DNA of 64,000 nucleotides from the NCBI RefSeq assembly GCF_000718165.1, contig NZ_JOEY01000031.1, positions 1 to 64,000 on the forward strand, written 5' to 3'. The position numbers and the translations under genes are program-made. This document shows, in pieces, positions 40,629 to 50,213 of the stretch. The first letter of the stretch is position 1, and each line of letters opens with the position of its first letter. The notes beneath the pieces are model-generated. The model saw nothing but the letters and a program-made list of their open reading frames with translations, was not told where the DNA came from and did no database searches. The DNA is from Streptomyces fulvoviolaceus. Lineage in GTDB: Bacteria > Actinomycetota > Actinomycetes > Streptomycetales > Streptomycetaceae.

Positions 40629-41792
40629 GTGCCCCCATGCGACCAGACCCGTTTCCGGCTGCCCCGTGGTGCCCGCGCCGACGCCGTGCTGGCCGGCGGG
40701 GTGTTCGTGGTGGTGGCGCTCGGTGCCGAGGGGCAGCGGCTGAACCATGGCGGGGACTCGGTGCCCTCGCAGATCGCGTCCTGGCTGTTGATCACGGCGG
40801 TGTGCGGGGCGCTGCTGTTCCGGCGCCGGTATCCGGTGACGGCGGGCTGGTTCACGGTGCTGGCCACGGGCGCCTACTACCTGCTGAGCGATATCGACGG
40901 CCCGCTGATCATCGTTCCGATCGTGGCGTTGTACGCCCTCGCGGCCCAGGGCCGGATGCGGGCGGCCATCGGCATGGCCGCGGCCATGGTGATCGGTATG
41001 GCCGCGGGCACGCTCGCGGGCAGCAGTGATGTCAACGGCACAGCGGTGTTCATGCTCACCGGCTGGCTGGTCGCCGTCGTGGCCCTCGGCAGCGTGCGGC
41101 ACAGCAGGGTGGCCTTCGCCGAGGAGGAGGCGCGGCTGCGGGCCACCGAGGAGCGACTGCGCATCGCCCGCGAGCTGCACGATGTGATCGGACACAACAT
41201 TTCGATGATCAACGTGCAGGCGGGCGCGGCGCTGTACCGGCTGAAGAAGGACCCTGCCCAGGCCGAGGAGGCGCTCGGCGCGATCAAGGCGAGCAGCCGG
41301 GAGACCCTGCGGGAGCTCCGGGCCACCCTCGGCGTGCTCCGCCGCGTCGACGAGCAGGCGCCCACGGCACCCGCGCCGGGGCTGGCCCGGGCGGACGAGC
41401 TGGTGGCCTCCGCGAAGCTGGCGGGGCTGTCGGTGCGGATCGAGCGGACGGGGGCTGAACGCTCACTGTCCGCCCCGGTCGACCTGGCCGCGTACCGGAT
41501 CGTGCAGGAGTCGCTGACCAACGCCGCCAGGCACAGCGGCGCCGGACAGGTCACGGTCCGACTCGCCTACGGGAAAGGGGAGTTGGCCCTGACCGTCGAG
41601 GACGACGGCCGGGGTGCGGCGGCCCGCCCGGCCGGGGCGGGTGGCGGCAGCGGGATCACCGGCATGACAGAGCGGGCGCGGGCCCTGGGCGGCGAGCTGA
41701 CGGCGGGCCCGCGGCCGGAGGGCGGATTCGCGGTGCGGGCCCGGCTACCGTACGGGACCACTGGAGAGCCGACGGAGCGGAGTGACCGATGA
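40629..41792 (+). CDS. Two-component sensor histidine kinase (NarL-partner type)
   Basis: A 387-residue membrane kinase. Several hydrophobic helices (residues about 18-155) form the sensor, and then comes a HisKA_3 dimerisation domain with RELHDVIGHNISMINVQAGA (phospho-acceptor H184). The HATPase domain has RIVQESLTNAARHSG (N box), VEDDGRGA (G1) and GGGSGITGMTERARALGG (G2). GTG at 40629 is preferred; an ATG at 40584 is possible. The stop overlaps the response regulator by ATGA, so the pair is co-made. The signal is unknown; the MMPL exporter downstream is a likely target. Confidence 0.9.
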   Translation: MPPCDQTRFRLPRGARADAVLAGGVFVVVALGAEGQRLNHGGDSVPSQIASWLLITAVCGALLFRRRYPVTAGWFTVLATGAYYLLSDIDGPLIIVPIVALYALAAQGRMRAAIGMAAAMVIGMAAGTLAGSSDVNGTAVFMLTGWLVAVVALGSVRHSRVAFAEEEARLRATEERLRIARELHDVIGHNISMINVQAGAALYRLKKDPAQAEEALGAIKASSRETLRELRATLGVLRRVDEQAPTAPAPGLARADELVASAKLAGLSVRIERTGAERSLSAPVDLAAYRIVQESLTNAARHSGAGQVTVRLAYGKGELALTVEDDGRGAAARPAGAGGGSGITGMTERARALGGELTAGPRPEGGFAVRARLPYGTTGEPTERSDR

Positions 41793-42457
41793 TCAGGGTC
41801 CTGCTGGCGGACGACCAGCGGCTCGTCCGGGCCGGGTTCCGGTCGATCCTGGAGGACCAGGACGACATCGAGGTGGTGGGAGAGGCCGCGGACGGACAGG
41901 CCGCGGTCTCCGCCTGCCGCGAGCTCGGGCCGGACGTGGTCCTGATGGACATCCGGATGCCGGGGATGGACGGTCTGGAAGCCTCCCGGGAGATCGCCGG
42001 GGATGAGCGGCTGGCGTCGGTCAAGGTGGTCATCCTGACGACCTTCGATCTGGACGACTACGTGTACGGGGCGCTGCGCGCCGGGGCGACGGGCTTTCTG
42101 GTGAAGGACACCGAGCCGGAGGAACTGCTGCAGGCGGTGCGGGTCGCCGCCCGGGGCGATGCCCTGATCAGTCCGTCGGTCACCCGGCGGCTCATCGCCG
42201 AGTTCGCGGGCCGGGTGAAGGGCCCGGAGCCCGATCCCCGGCTCGATGTCCTCACCGAACGGGAGCGTGAGGTCATGCAGTTGGTGGCCGCGGGGCTCAC
42301 GAACGACGAGATCGCGGCGCGGCTGGTGCTGTCACCGTCGACGGCGAAGACCCATGTCAGCCGGATCCTGTCGAAGCTGGGGGCGCGGGACAGGTCGCAG
42401 GTCGTGGTGCTGGCGTACGAGTCCGGAATGGTCAGCCCCGGCTGGCTGGCGGAATAG
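41789..42457 (+). CDS. NarL/LuxR-family response regulator
   Basis: A 222-residue regulator. The receiver domain has the acidic pocket (D8/D9), phospho-acceptor [11 protein letters not shown] (D54), the switch Thr (ILTTFD) and K106 (FLVKDTEP). The C-terminal LuxR helix-turn-helix is [25 protein letters not shown] through [14 protein letters not shown]. It is co-translated with the kinase. Nearby targets may be its own operon or the small-protein and MMPL genes downstream, separated by 151 nt. Confidence 0.95.
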   Translation: MIRVLLADDQRLVRAGFRSILEDQDDIEVVGEAADGQAAVSACRELGPDVVLMDIRMPGMDGLEASREIAGDERLASVKVVILTTFDLDDYVYGALRAGATGFLVKDTEPEELLQAVRVAARGDALISPSVTRRLIAEFAGRVKGPEPDPRLDVLTEREREVMQLVAAGLTNDEIAARLVLSPSTAKTHVSRILSKLGARDRSQVVVLAYESGMVSPGWLAE

Positions 42458-42608
42458 GCCGGCCGGCGGGCGGACGGCGGACCATCGGCCGTATGCCCCG
42501 CAGTACCCCTGGGGTACGACGCGGCGGCGGCCTGCATCCGCTGGGGTACGCCCGGTGTCAGCCGCAGGCCGACGATTCGGCTCCCCTCACGCGTGCACGA
42601 TCGAGGGC

Positions 42609-42824
42609 ATGAACGCATCTCCCTTCAGCGGACGAGCCACGACCGCGTTCGTCGGCGCACTCGTCGGGGCTGCCGCCGGAATTCTGCTGGTCACGACCGC
42701 CGGGGCCGTGGCCTTGGAGGTCGGCGGCGTGTTCGCCGCCCTGGCGATCGTCGTACCCACGCTGTGCGGCGCTGTGGTGGGCGCGGTTCTCAGGCCAGGC
42801 CACTCACGCTCGAATCCGAGGTAG
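42609..42824 (+). CDS. Small membrane protein (71 aa)
   Basis: ATG at 42609 gives two hydrophobic helices: [20 protein letters not shown] and [22 protein letters not shown] short basic C-terminus ([10 protein letters not shown]) follows. It lies 6 nt before the MMPL gene and is probably an accessory subunit or stress-linked small protein of that transporter (inference). Confidence 0.65.
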   Translation: MNASPFSGRATTAFVGALVGAAAGILLVTTAGAVALEVGGVFAALAIVVPTLCGAVVGAVLRPGHSRSNPR

Positions 42825-42830
42825 TCACCC

Positions 42831-45020
42831 ATGTCTTCAACTCGCGGCGCAGCCGCGTCCATTGCCCCGCCCGCACCGGGCCGGCCGGACCAGCCGCGCG
42901 GCGGCCGATTCGGTTCCCTGGCCGGCTGGGCGCAGCGTCACCGCTGGGCCGCCCTGCTGATCTGGGTCGCCGTCCTGGCCGCCGTCACGCTGGGTTCCGG
43001 GGCCGCGGGCTCCGCGTACAAGAACAACTTCGCCCTGCCGGGCACCGACTCCCAGGCCGCCACCGACCTGTTCACGAAGCACGGTTCCGCCCAGGCCGGC
43101 GACAGCGTCGACATCGTGCTCAAGGACAGCCGAGGCATCGACGGGGCCGGCCGCAAGGCCGCCGTCGAGAAGATGCTGGCCGAGGTGAAGGGACTGCCGG
43201 GCGTCGCCGATGTACGCAGCCCGTACACCGACACCTCCGCCGTGTCCGAGGACGGCACGATCGGCTACGCCACCGTCACTCTCGACGGCAAGGCCGAGGC
43301 CGTGCCCAAGGAGGACGTCACCGCGATCATCGACACTGCCAAGAGTGCAGAGACGGACGGGCTGCAGATCGAGCTCGGCGGCGATGCGGTGCGCGGCGCC
43401 GAGGAGAAGGGAAGCCCGACCGCGGAACTCGCCGGCATTCTGGCCGCCGTGGTCATCCTCGGGCTGCTCTTCGGCTCCGTGGTGGCGGCCGCCGTGCCGC
43501 TGATCACTGCCCTCTTCGCGGTCGGCGCCGCCACCGGCCTGATCGTGCTCGCCTCGCACGTGTTCACCGTCGCCGATTTCACACCGCCCATCACGATGCT
43601 TGTCGGACTCGGCGTCGGTGTCGACTACGCCCTGCTGATCTTCTACCGCTACCGGCACGAACTCACCGACGGCGCCGACCCGGCCGAAGCCGGCCGCAGG
43701 GCCCTGGACGCCGCCGGCCGTACGGTCTTCTTCGCCGGCTGCACCGTGATCATCGCCCTGCTGGGCCTGGTCGCGCTCGGCCTCGGCTCCCTGCAGGGCG
43801 TGGCCCTCGCCCTGGCACTGACCGTGCTGACCACCATGGCCGCCTCGCTGGTCCTGCTGCCCGCACTCCTGGCGCTCTTCGGCAAGCGCATCCAGCGCCA
43901 CGTACTGCGGCACGCGGCCAAGGCCACGGCCAAGGGCAAGGTCGAAGGCCGCCGCTGGCGGGCCCTGGCCGCAGCCGTGCAGCGCCGTCCGCTGCCTTCG
44001 CTGCTGGTCGCCGTCCTCGCCCTGCTGGCCCTGTCCGCACCGGCGTTGGGCATGCGCCTCGGCTTCGCCGACGCGGGCAACGATCCGAGGACCACGACCT
44101 CCAGGCAGGCGTACGACCTGCTCGCCGAGGGCTTCGGCCCGGGCTTCAACGGTCCGCTGATCGTCTTGGTGCAGGGCGACGAGGCCGCCGGCCAGGGCGT
44201 CCGGTCCGAGCTGGCCGAAGCCGAGGGCGTGGCCATGGTCAGCCCCGCGATGCCCTCCGGGGACGGCACCCTGTCCACCGTGATCGTCTACCCGAAGACG
44301 GCGCCGCAGGACGAGGGAACCACCGATCTCGTGCACCACCTGCGCGATGAGGTGGCCCCGGGACTGGAGCGCGACACCGGTGCCGAGATCCTGGTCGGCG
44401 GGTCCACCGCCGCCTCCCAGGACTTCGCGGACACGGTCTCGCAGCGGCTCCCGCTGTTCGTCGCCGTCGTCGTCGGGATGTCGTCGCTGCTGCTGATGCT
44501 GGTCTTCCGGTCGGTGTGGATCCCCGTCAAGGCAGCCCTGCTGAACCTGCTCTCGATCTCCGCCGCGCTCGGCGCCATGACCCTGGTGTTCCAGTACGGC
44601 TGGTTCGGGGTGCAGCAGGGGCCGATCGAAGCCTTCCTCCCCGTGCTGATCTTCGCCATCGTGTTCGGACTGTCCATGGACTACGAGGTGTTCCTGGTCT
44701 CACGGATCCACGAGGAGTGGGAGCGTACGAAGGACCACTCCCTCGCCGTGCGGGAAGGACTGGCCACCACCGGCAAGGTGATCACGGCGGCCGGGGCCAT
44801 CATGATCGTGGTGTTCGGCGCCTTCATGCTGAGCCCCGACCGGATGCTCCAGCAGTTCGGGCTGGGCCTCGCCGTGGCGATCCTGGTGGACGCGCTGGTC
44901 ATCCGCTGCCTGATCGTCCCTGCCGCCATGCAGCTGCTCGGCAAATGGGCCTGGTGGCTGCCCGGCCCCCTCGCCCGGCGACTGCCCAAGGTGGCGCTCG
45001 AACGCCCCGCGAACAGCTGA
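42831..45020 (+). CDS. MMPL-family (RND-type) transporter
   Basis: A 729-residue exporter with twelve membrane helices in two halves. Each half has a large extracytoplasmic domain after its first helix. Typical segments are LLIWVAVLAAVTLGSGA, the first-half TMLVGLGVGVDYALLIFYRYRHE and the second-half LPVLIFAIVFGLSMDYEVFLVSRIHEEW, both with the intramembrane Asp and Tyr pair for proton coupling. It is downstream of a two-component system and may export lipids or a toxic compound. The sequence does not fix the substrate. Confidence 0.93.
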   Translation: MSSTRGAAASIAPPAPGRPDQPRGGRFGSLAGWAQRHRWAALLIWVAVLAAVTLGSGAAGSAYKNNFALPGTDSQAATDLFTKHGSAQAGDSVDIVLKDSRGIDGAGRKAAVEKMLAEVKGLPGVADVRSPYTDTSAVSEDGTIGYATVTLDGKAEAVPKEDVTAIIDTAKSAETDGLQIELGGDAVRGAEEKGSPTAELAGILAAVVILGLLFGSVVAAAVPLITALFAVGAATGLIVLASHVFTVADFTPPITMLVGLGVGVDYALLIFYRYRHELTDGADPAEAGRRALDAAGRTVFFAGCTVIIALLGLVALGLGSLQGVALALALTVLTTMAASLVLLPALLALFGKRIQRHVLRHAAKATAKGKVEGRRWRALAAAVQRRPLPSLLVAVLALLALSAPALGMRLGFADAGNDPRTTTSRQAYDLLAEGFGPGFNGPLIVLVQGDEAAGQGVRSELAEAEGVAMVSPAMPSGDGTLSTVIVYPKTAPQDEGTTDLVHHLRDEVAPGLERDTGAEILVGGSTAASQDFADTVSQRLPLFVAVVVGMSSLLLMLVFRSVWIPVKAALLNLLSISAALGAMTLVFQYGWFGVQQGPIEAFLPVLIFAIVFGLSMDYEVFLVSRIHEEWERTKDHSLAVREGLATTGKVITAAGAIMIVVFGAFMLSPDRMLQQFGLGLAVAILVDALVIRCLIVPAAMQLLGKWAWWLPGPLARRLPKVALERPANS

Positions 45021-45053
45021 CAACCGAACGGCCGCAGTCGACCAACTCGCCGG

Positions 45054-45302
45054 ATGGGAAAGGTACGGAACGCTCTGACGGCCTGCTTGGTGGAACTCGA
45101 GCTCGAGTGGGAGCGCGGTGCGGGCGACGCGCTGCGCTTCCCTGCCGTCCGCCGGAGCGTGGCGGACGCTCTCGCCTCCCGTGTCTTCCGCGTCCCGGGC
45201 GGCATCACCATCGTGTGCGTGGGCGAGCGGGTCGGACAAGTCCTGGACGAGGCAGGCGTGAGGGGCATCACCTACGTGGCGGTGGACTGGGCCGACGGCT
45301 GA
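45054..45302 (+). CDS. Hypothetical protein (82 aa)
   Basis: MGKVRNALTACLVELELEW begins a small soluble alpha/beta protein ending GITYVAVDWADG. It follows the MMPL gene by 33 nt on the same strand and may be part of that operon. The ATG at 45054 lacks a strong ribosome-binding site. I do not recognise the family. Confidence 0.5.
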   Translation: MGKVRNALTACLVELELEWERGAGDALRFPAVRRSVADALASRVFRVPGGITIVCVGERVGQVLDEAGVRGITYVAVDWADG

Positions 45303-45335
45303 GAACGGAGCTGCCCCCCTCAGCCGTCGTACGCC

Positions 45336-46433
45336 CTACTTCACTGTCCCCGGCGGAGTGAGCGGCGTGGCCGCCTGGGCCTGAGGCGACGCCGAGTTGG
45401 AGTACACCGACGGTGCCGCCACCCCCGCCGTCGGGTCCGCGTCCGGGTCCTCCTCGGCCACGGCTGCCACGCCGCCGACGATGCGGATGTCGGCCGCGTC
45501 GAAGGCGTGCTTGATGCGCCAGCGGAGTTCGCGTTCGACGGTGAGGGCCTTGCCGGGCATCGTCTTGGCCGACACCCGCACCACCATCGAGTCCAGGAGC
45601 ACGCTGTCCAGGCCGAGTACCTCGATCGGGCCCCAGAGGAGCTCGTTCCAGGGCTCTTCCTTGCTCATGCGCTCGGCGACCTCGCTGAGGGTGCGCTTCA
45701 CCTTGTCGAGGTCCTCGCCGGAGCGGACGGTGACGTCGACGCCGGCCGTCGCCCAGCCCTGGGAGAGGTTGCCGATGCGCTTGACCTCGCCGTTGCGGAC
45801 GTACCAGATCTCGCCGTTGTCGCCGCGGAGCTTGGTCACGCGCAGGCCCACCTCGATGACCTCGCCGGAGGCCACGCCCGCGTCGATCGTGTCGCCGACG
45901 CCGTACTGGTCCTCGAGGATCATGAAGACGCCGGAGAGGAAGTCCGTGACGAGGTTGCGGGCGCCGAAACCGATCGCCACGCCCGCGACACCGGCGGAGG
46001 CGAGCAGCGGGGCCAGGTTGATCTCGAAGGTGCCGAGGATCATCAGGGCCGCGGTGCCCACGATGATGAAGCTCGCCACCGAGCGCAGCACCGAGCCGAT
46101 CGCCTGGGAGCGCTGACGGCGGCGCTCGACATTGACCAGCAGGCCGCCGATCGCGGTGCCGTCGACCGCCTGGACCGTGCGGTTCATGCGGTCTATCAGC
46201 TTGGTGATGGACCGCCGCACCACGAATCTGAGCACCGCCGCGATCACCAGGATCAGCAGGACCCTCAGTCCGATCGCGAGCCAGGTGGACCAGTTCTGCT
46301 CGACCCAGCTGGCGGCGTTCGTCGCGCTCTCCTGGGCGTCCTGGAGCGACGGGACGGCCGGGGTCGACGTGTCCGAGGGGGACGGCGACGGCGACGCCGA
46401 CGAGGCGGCCAGTAGGACGGCGGGCAAGGACAC
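45336..46433 (-). CDS. MscS-type mechanosensitive channel
   Basis: A 365-residue channel. After a Ser/Pro-rich N-terminus come helices including WLAIGLRVLLILVIAAVL. The pore helix follows in LLASAGVAGVAIGFGARNLVTDFLSG, with the Gly/Ala packing typical of MscS, and the beta domain starts DQYGVGDTI. The C-terminal domain (VRVSAKTMPGKALTVERELR) is complete, followed by an Ala/Pro-rich tail. GTG at 46433 follows GGAGGT. It protects cells from osmotic downshock. It converges with the 82-residue gene. Confidence 0.93.
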   Translation of the reverse strand: MSLPAVLLAASSASPSPSPSDTSTPAVPSLQDAQESATNAASWVEQNWSTWLAIGLRVLLILVIAAVLRFVVRRSITKLIDRMNRTVQAVDGTAIGGLLVNVERRRQRSQAIGSVLRSVASFIIVGTAALMILGTFEINLAPLLASAGVAGVAIGFGARNLVTDFLSGVFMILEDQYGVGDTIDAGVASGEVIEVGLRVTKLRGDNGEIWYVRNGEVKRIGNLSQGWATAGVDVTVRSGEDLDKVKRTLSEVAERMSKEEPWNELLWGPIEVLGLDSVLLDSMVVRVSAKTMPGKALTVERELRWRIKHAFDAADIRIVGGVAAVAEEDPDADPTAGVAAPSVYSNSASPQAQAATPLTPPGTVK

Positions 46434-46724
46434 GGCAGGTACCTCCAGGTGCTGCGTCTGCCTCCCGGTACGGCGGTCAAAGGTCGCGAGGTCACGGAAA
46501 GGTCACCGGGCGGCAGACCCACCACACTAACGGTGCATCGTGTGTGGATCGTTGCAATGTTCGGGGGAGAGACCGCGCTCACCTGGGGATGAAGAAAGGT
46601 GTGGTCGAAAACACTCCCAGCCCGTTACCAGCACATGGTGGCGCTTCCACCAGGCATGAGGAGAGACTGACTACGAATCGTCCCGGCGCGAGCCACGCGC
46701 CGCCGGCGTACAAGGAGGCCATCC

Positions 46725-47261
46725 GTGCCGCATGTCCTGGTCCTCAACGCGTCGTACGAGCCACTCGGCGTCGTACCGCTCCGCCGCGCGCTCGTCCTCG
46801 TCCTGGAGAACAAAGCGGTCTCCCTGGAGGAATCCGGCGCCTTCATGCACAGCGCAACCGTCACAGTCCCCGCACCCAGCGTGGTCCGGCTCAAGCGATT
46901 CGTCCGGGTTCCCTATCGGGGGCCCGTTCCTCTGACCCGTAGGGCGCTCTTCGCGCGCGACGGGGGCCGGTGCATGTACTGCGGTGGCGTCGCAACCAGC
47001 GTCGACCACGTCATCCCGCGCAGCCGCGGGGGCAAACACGTCTGGGACAACGTGGTGGCGTCCTGCCGCCGCTGCAACCACGTGAAGGCCGACCGACACC
47101 TGTTCGAAATCGGATGGCGGCTGCGCCATAAACCCGCTCCGCCCTCCGGCCTGGCCTGGCGCATCATCGGGACCGGGCACAGGGATCCGCGCTGGTTGCC
47201 GTACTTGCAACCGTACGGCGCGGAAGACGCGATGGCCCGGATCGACGGCATCTCTGCCTGA
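46725..47261 (+). CDS. HNH endonuclease family protein
   Basis: A 178-residue protein conserved in actinobacteria. The HNH/zinc-finger core is ARDGGRCMYCGG, SVDHVIPRSRGGKHVWDNVV and CRRCNHVKADR: two CxxC pairs for zinc, with the DHxxP and N/H residues of the active site. The N-terminus, MPHVLVLNASYEPLGVVPL, is typical of the group. GTG at 46725 follows AAGGAGG. The 291-nt region between MscS and this start (46434-46724) holds promoters for both genes and a TGGTGG/CCACCA stem (46636-46652). The family is often chromosomal and housekeeping-like, so defence is not implied. Confidence 0.9.
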   Translation: MPHVLVLNASYEPLGVVPLRRALVLVLENKAVSLEESGAFMHSATVTVPAPSVVRLKRFVRVPYRGPVPLTRRALFARDGGRCMYCGGVATSVDHVIPRSRGGKHVWDNVVASCRRCNHVKADRHLFEIGWRLRHKPAPPSGLAWRIIGTGHRDPRWLPYLQPYGAEDAMARIDGISA

Positions 47262-47308
47262 CGACGATCCGGGCTTTTGTGTTCCCGCACAGTGCCCACA
47301 TGCGGCTT

Positions 47309-47347
47309 GTCCGGCCCCGGAGGCCCCCCGTGTCTCCGGGGCCGGAC
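47309..47347. terminator. Bidirectional terminator hairpin
   Basis: A perfect 14-bp stem, GTCCGGCCCCGGAG (47309-47322) with CTCCGGGGCCGGAC (47334-47347). It lies between the convergent HNH and FtsX genes and has no long T-run, as is common in Streptomyces. Confidence 0.85.
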
Positions 47348-47382
47348 GGTCATGTGGTCATACGGCGGTCATGCGGGGGTGC

Positions 47383-48756
47383 TCACGCGTACCGCAGCTC
47401 CGCCGGGCGGACCGAGCGGCGCAGCAGGGGGAGTGAGGTCGCGGCGGCCAGCAGGCAGGCGGCGTAGACCGCCACCGGCACCAGCAGGGCCACGTACGGC
47501 ACGTCCGGGGTGGTGTACTCCGTGGTGACCGAGGCGTACCAGGCGCCGATCGCCATGCCGCCGGTACCCGCCAGCACGACCGCCGGGAGCAGCGGCAGCG
47601 CCGTCTCCAGGAGCAGCGCCCGGCTCAGCACCGTGTGGGGCACCCCGGCGGCGGTCTGCGCGGCCAGGCCCCGGCGCCGGGTGGCCAGGGCTTCGGCGGT
47701 GCCGACGGCGAGGCCGGACAGGATGATCGCGAGGGCGACGAGGATCGCGGCAGCCGTCAGGTCGAGTCCGGTCGTGTAGTAGGTCAGGTCCATGCCGAGC
47801 GAGCCCGCGCGGCGCATGCCGTGCAGATCGGCGAGCAGCACCTGCCGTACCCCCACGAAGCCCGTGCCCACGACCGTCACCAGCAGAACGGCCGCGTTCG
47901 TGCGAGCCGCCGCCCACGGGTCCTCGCGCAGCCGTTCCGCCGCGATCAGCGTCGCCGCCGTCCGCGCCCGGCGCGCGAACCACAGGCCCATCAGCTGGGC
48001 CGTGCCCCCTGCGAGCCACACCGCGCCCGCTCCGACCGCGAGGATCCCACCGGCCACGACCAGCGGCACCGACCCGTACAGGCCGCCGCTGAACGGCAGA
48101 CCGTTGGAGATGCCGGCCACGGCGGCCAGCGCCACCACCGACAAGAGCAGCGCCCCTCCCAGGAACAGCAGCCCGGGCACCCGCCCCGACTGCGGACGTA
48201 CCCGGCGCGTCCGGCCGAGCGGCGAGGCCACCACCCGGCGCAGCGCCAGCGCGCTCGCCGTCGCCCCCAGTACCGGTACGCCCACGGTGACCAGCACCAT
48301 GCCGGTCCAGGCAGCGGCGGCAGGGTGTTCCCACAGGTTCAGCAGGACCGGGACGGCCACGGCGGTGGCGAGCACCGAGCCCAGCAGACAGGCCAGCCCC
48401 GTCTCCAGCGCCGCGATCCGACGCACCTGCCAGGCCGTCGCCCCGGCCAGCCGCAGCCCGGCCAGCCGCCGGTCGCGGTGCACGGCGCCGATCCGGGCGC
48501 ACTGGCCGAGGAAGCCGAGGACCGGGACCAGCAGGAGCAGCAGGATGACGATCACTCCGGAGCGCGTGCCGGGCTCGTCCAGCAGACCGGCGCCGACGGA
48601 CACCTGGTACTGGCCATGGACGGCGGCCAGCGCCACGGCCGCCAGCGCGAACCCGGTCGCGAGCGCCGCGCCCGCCGCCGTGAGCCCGACCCGCCACCAC
48701 TCACGCCGGTTCGACCCGCGGGTGAGCAGCCAGGCCATCCGGAGGTCGGCCCTCAT
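47383..48756 (-). CDS. FtsX-like ABC transporter permease (457 aa)
   Basis: A permease of the ABC exporter encoded with the next two genes. It begins MRADLRMAWLLTRGSNRREWW with helix GLTAAGAALATGFALAAVAL. Two FtsX blocks are present, with coupling motifs RDRRLAGLRLAGATAWQVRR and TRRRGLAAQTAAGVP. ATG at 48756 overlaps the ATPase stop by ATGA. It is last in the PadR-led operon; the substrate is unknown, often an antimicrobial or lipid. Confidence 0.9.
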   Translation of the reverse strand: MRADLRMAWLLTRGSNRREWWRVGLTAAGAALATGFALAAVALAAVHGQYQVSVGAGLLDEPGTRSGVIVILLLLLVPVLGFLGQCARIGAVHRDRRLAGLRLAGATAWQVRRIAALETGLACLLGSVLATAVAVPVLLNLWEHPAAAAWTGMVLVTVGVPVLGATASALALRRVVASPLGRTRRVRPQSGRVPGLLFLGGALLLSVVALAAVAGISNGLPFSGGLYGSVPLVVAGGILAVGAGAVWLAGGTAQLMGLWFARRARTAATLIAAERLREDPWAAARTNAAVLLVTVVGTGFVGVRQVLLADLHGMRRAGSLGMDLTYYTTGLDLTAAAILVALAIILSGLAVGTAEALATRRRGLAAQTAAGVPHTVLSRALLLETALPLLPAVVLAGTGGMAIGAWYASVTTEYTTPDVPYVALLVPVAVYAACLLAAATSLPLLRRSVRPAELRYA

Positions 48757-49460
48757 GCCGTCACCCCCAGCGGCGCCACGGTCCCGTCGGTGAGCCGCAG
48801 CTCGCGGTCCGCGTACGCCGCCACCTGGGCGTCGTGCGTGATCAGCAGGACCGCCGTACCGGACTCGCGGGCCGTGTGGACCAGGGCCGTCATCACCTGC
48901 TCGCTCGCCAGGGAGTCCAGCGCGCCCGTCGGCTCGTCCGCGAAGACGACCTTCGGGCCGGTGATCAGGGCGCGGGCCAGCGAGGTCCGCTGGGCCTGGC
49001 CGCCGCTCATCTCGCCGGGCCTGAGGTCCGCCTGCCCGCGCACCCCGAACCGCTCCAGCCACTCGCCGGCCTTCGCGTGGGCGTCCCTCCGGGAGGTGCC
49101 CGCGAGCAGCAGCGGCAGCGCCACGTTGTCGAGCGCGGTCAGCTCGGGGATCAGCTGCCCGAACTGGAAGACCACGCCGAACTCGCTGCGGCGCAGCTCG
49201 CTCAGCCGCTTCTCGGGGAGCGTGTCGAGGCGCTCACCGCCGTAGGTCACCGAGCCGGCATCCGGGCGGACGATCCCGGCCAGGCAGTGCAGCAGCGTCG
49301 ACTTCCCGCTGCCGCTGGCACCGGTGACGGCGAGGATCTCGCCGGCGCGGAGTTCGACCGAGGCGCCGCGCAGGGCCTCGGTCCTGCCGTGGGCCTTGAC
49401 GAGGTCACGGGCCGCGAGCAGCGGCACTGTGCTGGTCACGGCTTCCCCCTTGTTGCTCAT
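48753..49460 (-). CDS. ABC transporter ATPase (LolD/MacB-type)
   Basis: A 235-residue ATPase paired with the FtsX permease. Walker A TGASGSGKSTL, signature MSGGQAQRTSLARAL, Walker B VVFADEPTGALD and LLITHD are present. The ATG at 49460 overlaps the PadR stop by 4 nt. It lacks the C-terminal AbrB-like tail seen on the ATPase at 5392-6357. Confidence 0.95.
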   Translation of the reverse strand: MSNKGEAVTSTVPLLAARDLVKAHGRTEALRGASVELRAGEILAVTGASGSGKSTLLHCLAGIVRPDAGSVTYGGERLDTLPEKRLSELRRSEFGVVFQFGQLIPELTALDNVALPLLLAGTSRRDAHAKAGEWLERFGVRGQADLRPGEMSGGQAQRTSLARALITGPKVVFADEPTGALDSLASEQVMTALVHTARESGTAVLLITHDAQVAAYADRELRLTDGTVAPLGVTA

Positions 49461-49990
49461 GTCGCGTCGACCTCCGCGGTCAGAGTGGTGAGCCGGGCCG
49501 CCGTCGTGGTCATCCAACGGAGGTCGGCGTCGAGGTGGTTGAGGGCGAAGTCCGCCGACAGGACGGTCGCGAGGTCGGCTCCCTTGGCGGTCTTGACCGC
49601 CGTGAGCTCCCTCATGCGCTCCATGTGGGCGGCCCGCTGGGCCCGGAGGTAGGCGTCCGGATCGCCGTCGGCCAGGATCGAGACGACGACCTTGGCGAAG
49701 ATCTCGTTCGTCACGAAGGGCGCGGGAGGAGCGATCTCCCTTGCCCACGCGGCCAGTTCACGTGCCCCCTCGTCCGTCGAGCGGTACGTCGTCCGTTCCG
49801 GGCCGCCGTCCGAGTCGGTGCCCTCGATCTGCGCGAGGCCGTCCCGGACCAGTCGTTGCAGGGTCGTGTAGACCTGCCCGTAGGCCAGCGGACGGGCCTG
49901 CGGGAAGCGTTCGTCGTGGCGTCGCTTGAGGTCGTAGCCATGGCTCGGCCCTCCGGCGAGCAGCCCCAGCAGGATGTGGCGGGTGCTCAT
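49457..49990 (-). CDS. PadR-family transcriptional regulator
   Basis: A 177-residue repressor. The winged-helix domain starts MSTRHILLGLLAGGPSHGYD (LKRRHDERFPQ follows) with wing YRSTDEGARELAAWA. The C-terminal half is the helical dimerisation domain. It is the first gene of a three-gene operon with ATPase and permease, and PadR proteins usually respond to the compound that the exporter removes. Its own promoter (49997-50026) has a palindrome in the spacer, so autorepression is likely. The transcript looks leaderless. Confidence 0.93.
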   Translation of the reverse strand: MSTRHILLGLLAGGPSHGYDLKRRHDERFPQARPLAYGQVYTTLQRLVRDGLAQIEGTDSDGGPERTTYRSTDEGARELAAWAREIAPPAPFVTNEIFAKVVVSILADGDPDAYLRAQRAAHMERMRELTAVKTAKGADLATVLSADFALNHLDADLRWMTTTAARLTTLTAEVDAT

Positions 49991-49996
49991 GGAATC

Positions 49997-50026
49997 AGTA
50001 TGCACTGAGTACATGTACTGAGTGAA
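49997..50026 (-). promoter_or_regulatory. PadR operon promoter with palindromic operator
   Basis: Leftward: -35 TTCACT (50021-50026), 18-bp spacer and -10 CATACT (49997-50002). The start would be at the A of the ATG (leaderless). The spacer holds the perfect palindrome AGTACATGTACT (50008-50019), flanked by ACTGAGT direct repeats. Confidence 0.6.
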
Positions 50027-50213
50027 TAGTGATCGGCGAGAAATCGGTGAGGTGTCGGCGAGGGCAAGGGTGTCCGAGGGCGAAGTGGCGGCCGGTGCCG
50101 CCGGAACGGAACATGACGAAAAGCACGTTCTCCCTTCCCGTACGTCTGCCACCGCGCCCACTGGGTAGGGCTGCGATAACCCGCACATCGCCGTCCACGA
50201 CAAGGAGACCCCC

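Noticed and set aside
46725..47261. HNH gene as a defence nuclease
   Set aside because: The family is widespread and chromosomal in actinobacteria with the same N-terminus. Its context (MscS, ABC exporter) is ordinary.
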